NCBI GenBank assembly: GCA_903957405.1
Contig: CAJBPC010000474.1
Location: 1-5,957 of the forward strand
DNA from: an uncultured bacterium
GTDB taxonomy: Bacteria > Bacteroidota > Bacteroidia > Chitinophagales > Chitinophagaceae
Reading direction: 5' to 3'
Length of the DNA: 5,957 nt
The notes below the pieces were generated by a model. The model was not told where the DNA came from, did not search any database, and saw only the letters and a program-made list of their open reading frames with translations. Of the stretch, positions 5,771 to 5,957 are shown piece after piece. The translations under genes were made by a program, and so were the position numbers. How positions within the stretch are numbered: position 1 is the stretch's first letter; every line of letters starts with the position of its first letter.

Positions 5771-5957
5771 ATGAAAAATCTATTTTTTGCGGTGGTAACC
5801 TCCAGTATGTTGTTTCTTGTTTCTTGCGGACCTTCTCAGAGAGTGACCAGCTCGTGGACCAATCCACAGAAGCCTGTTGCGACGAAATTTTCAAAAGTCT
5901 TCATTGCGGCAGCTAGTAAGAACGCATACGCCTTACTGTCGAAGAAAATGTTTGAGC
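5771..5957 (+). CDS. lipoprotein of unknown function (5' part, cut by window edge)
   Basis: ATG 5771 opens a frame that is still open at the right edge (62 codons seen). The N-terminus is a lipoprotein signal: M-K-N-L-F-F, a hydrophobic core, then lipobox L-V-S-C with C19 as the expected lipidated residue, followed by G-P-S-Q-R. No acidic residues follow the cysteine. In the Bacteroidota species studied, a surface-export signal contains acidic residues close to the cysteine, so this lipoprotein more likely stays periplasm-facing (inference). The visible mature part has S-S-W-T-N-P, then F-S-K-V-F-I-A-A-A, which may be the first beta strand of an alpha/beta domain. I do not recognise the family. 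The start follows an A-rich CAAATCAAGCAA with no Shine-Dalgarno. The gene lies 121 bp after the small exported protein; no good -7 element was found between them. Confidence 0.8.
   Translation, partial: MKNLFFAVVTSSMLFLVSCGPSQRVTSSWTNPQKPVATKFSKVFIAAASKNAYALLSKKMFE

Noticed and set aside
1..5957. Mobile element, CRISPR array, tRNA/rRNA or defence cluster
   Set aside because: No transposase or integrase motif, no regularly spaced repeats, no tRNA cloverleaf or rRNA sequence, and no recognised defence gene were seen.

Overview
The window reads as ordinary chromosomal DNA from a member of the Bacteroidota. Four things point there. No start codon is preceded by a recognisable Shine-Dalgarno sequence; the start regions are A/T-rich instead. 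Two upstream regions carry exact copies of the Bacteroidota -7 promoter element TAnnTTTG, at 1341-1348 and 5113-5120. The serC gene is followed by a DUF1015 gene, a neighbourhood I associate with this phylum. The window is also rich in small exported proteins typical of the phylum: a TPR protein, a small beta-barrel-like protein and a lipoprotein. I cannot place the organism below phylum from sequence alone. All genes read on the + strand.

Layout. Bases 1-114 are the 3' end of a gene whose product resembles the C-terminus of DUF502 membrane proteins. After a short noncoding stretch with a 13-bp palindrome comes a secreted protein of the zinc-dependent phospholipase C / S1-P1 nuclease superfamily (273-1241), with an almost complete set of zinc ligands. 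A promoter at about 1320-1348 precedes serC, phosphoserine aminotransferase (1366-2430). It is followed after 52 bp by a DUF1015 protein with a D-G-H-H-R motif (2483-3715). A secreted TPR protein follows (3785-4807). A 356-bp noncoding stretch (4808-5163) holds a 14-bp dyad and a good promoter for a small exported beta-strand-rich protein (5164-5649). The right edge cuts a lipoprotein gene (5771 onward).

How the genes work together. Only serC and the DUF1015 gene look functionally linked: same strand, close spacing, no convincing promoter between them. serC makes O-phosphoserine in serine biosynthesis. The DUF1015 partner is uncharacterised as far as I know, and its motif recalls the ParB/sulfiredoxin fold that includes free-serine kinases. 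The remaining genes look like independent envelope or secreted functions. I found no mobile element, CRISPR array, tRNA, rRNA, phage gene or defence system. The most interesting lead is the serC-DUF1015 pair, which is a functional question rather than a new system.
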